In this document: positions 63,732-64,000 of the stretch, piece after piece | Layout of the letters: each line of letters opens with the position of its first letter | Position numbering within the stretch: position 1 is the stretch's first letter | The notes under the pieces: model-generated | What the model was told of the DNA's origin: nothing | Database searches by the model: none | The model's input: the letters and a program-made list of their open reading frames with translations, nothing else | Position numbers and translations under genes: made by a program | NCBI RefSeq assembly: GCF_019134595.1 | Contig: NZ_CP077770.1 | Coordinates: 2,190,001-2,254,000, forward strand | Length of the DNA stretch: 64,000 bases | Reading direction: 5' to 3' | From: Pseudoalteromonas shioyasakiensis | GTDB taxonomy: Bacteria > Pseudomonadota > Gammaproteobacteria > Enterobacterales > Alteromonadaceae

Positions 63732-64000
63732 CTTGTTTCACAACCGAGTGTAACACACTCCCGGATACAATCCCTGCAAAACCTGTCCTAGTTTTAATAC
63801 CAAATTAATGGTTAGGAGACTAACGTTTAAAGTCTAAATGAGATAAAATGTTATCGGCTTAAGTCAACCAGACTTTAGTATAATTACAGCCTAGCTTTGT
63901 TAAGTGTAGCAACAAAATACTTATTTACTATACTGGCAAAGAATTCTAATTATCAAGCCTTAATATACACTGACTGATATCGTACTTTTAGGACCTAGCT
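63732..64000. other. Gene-free end of window
   Basis: AT-rich, no frame of note. TTGTTAAG at about 63897 and TATACT at about 63930 could be parts of a promoter for a gene beyond the window, but the spacing is too long for a simple pair. Confidence 0.4.

Overview
The window is about three quarters a lambda-like temperate prophage (position 1 to about 46,591) and one quarter host chromosome (about 46,592 to 64,000). Gene order and protein sequences on the host side (lrp-ftsK-lolA-rarA-crcB-serS, an alanine dehydrogenase beside lrp, rluB-scpB, xthA, rlmA, yfbV), together with low GC, point to a marine gammaproteobacterium of the Alteromonadales, most likely Pseudoalteromonas. That genus name is an inference from resemblance, not from a database search.

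The prophage is laid out like an inverted lambda. The immunity region is at 35.7-36.7 kb: a CI-type S24 repressor on the plus strand faces Cro and CII on the minus strand across a short operator/promoter region. A rightward early operon (37.4-46.4 kb) carries a Rad52-type annealing protein, a DUF1351 protein, an RdgC protein with an FtsK gamma domain fused to its C-terminus, SSB, an MT-A70 methyltransferase, several small genes, an excisionase-like gene and a lambda-type integrase. The integrase is followed by a displaced 3' half of a tRNA-Pro gene, so the prophage sits in tRNA-Pro and its left end lies outside the window.

The leftward arm carries CII, replication genes O and P (with iterons inside O), a nin-like block (NinB, YbcO/DUF1364, RuvC-like resolvase), a Q-type antiterminator, and an AT-rich accessory segment (25.0-29.7 kb) with small membrane proteins and a three-gene cassette in which a UmuD-like S24 protease lies between two membrane proteins. 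Lysis genes follow (SAR endolysin, overlapping spanins, holin), then TerS, TerL, a P22-type portal, a RyR-domain protein, scaffold, an N4 gp56-type capsid protein, connectors, a 1003-residue spike/fibre, a gp10-like hub, and a 1866-residue fibre with 26 tandem repeats and a lambda J-like DUF1983 region. Internal virion proteins run off the left edge. No tape measure, sheath or tube gene is visible, so the particle is probably short-tailed.

Between the prophage and the core host genes is a small scarred region (46.6-48.4 kb) with a 190-bp direct repeat, a truncated paralogue and a degenerate fragment of the neighbouring ABC1-kinase gene. Genes shorter than 60 codons were found by reading: 18157-18336, 29560-29691, 34401-34502, 40137-40280, 43957-44052. 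All family assignments were made by eye from motifs.
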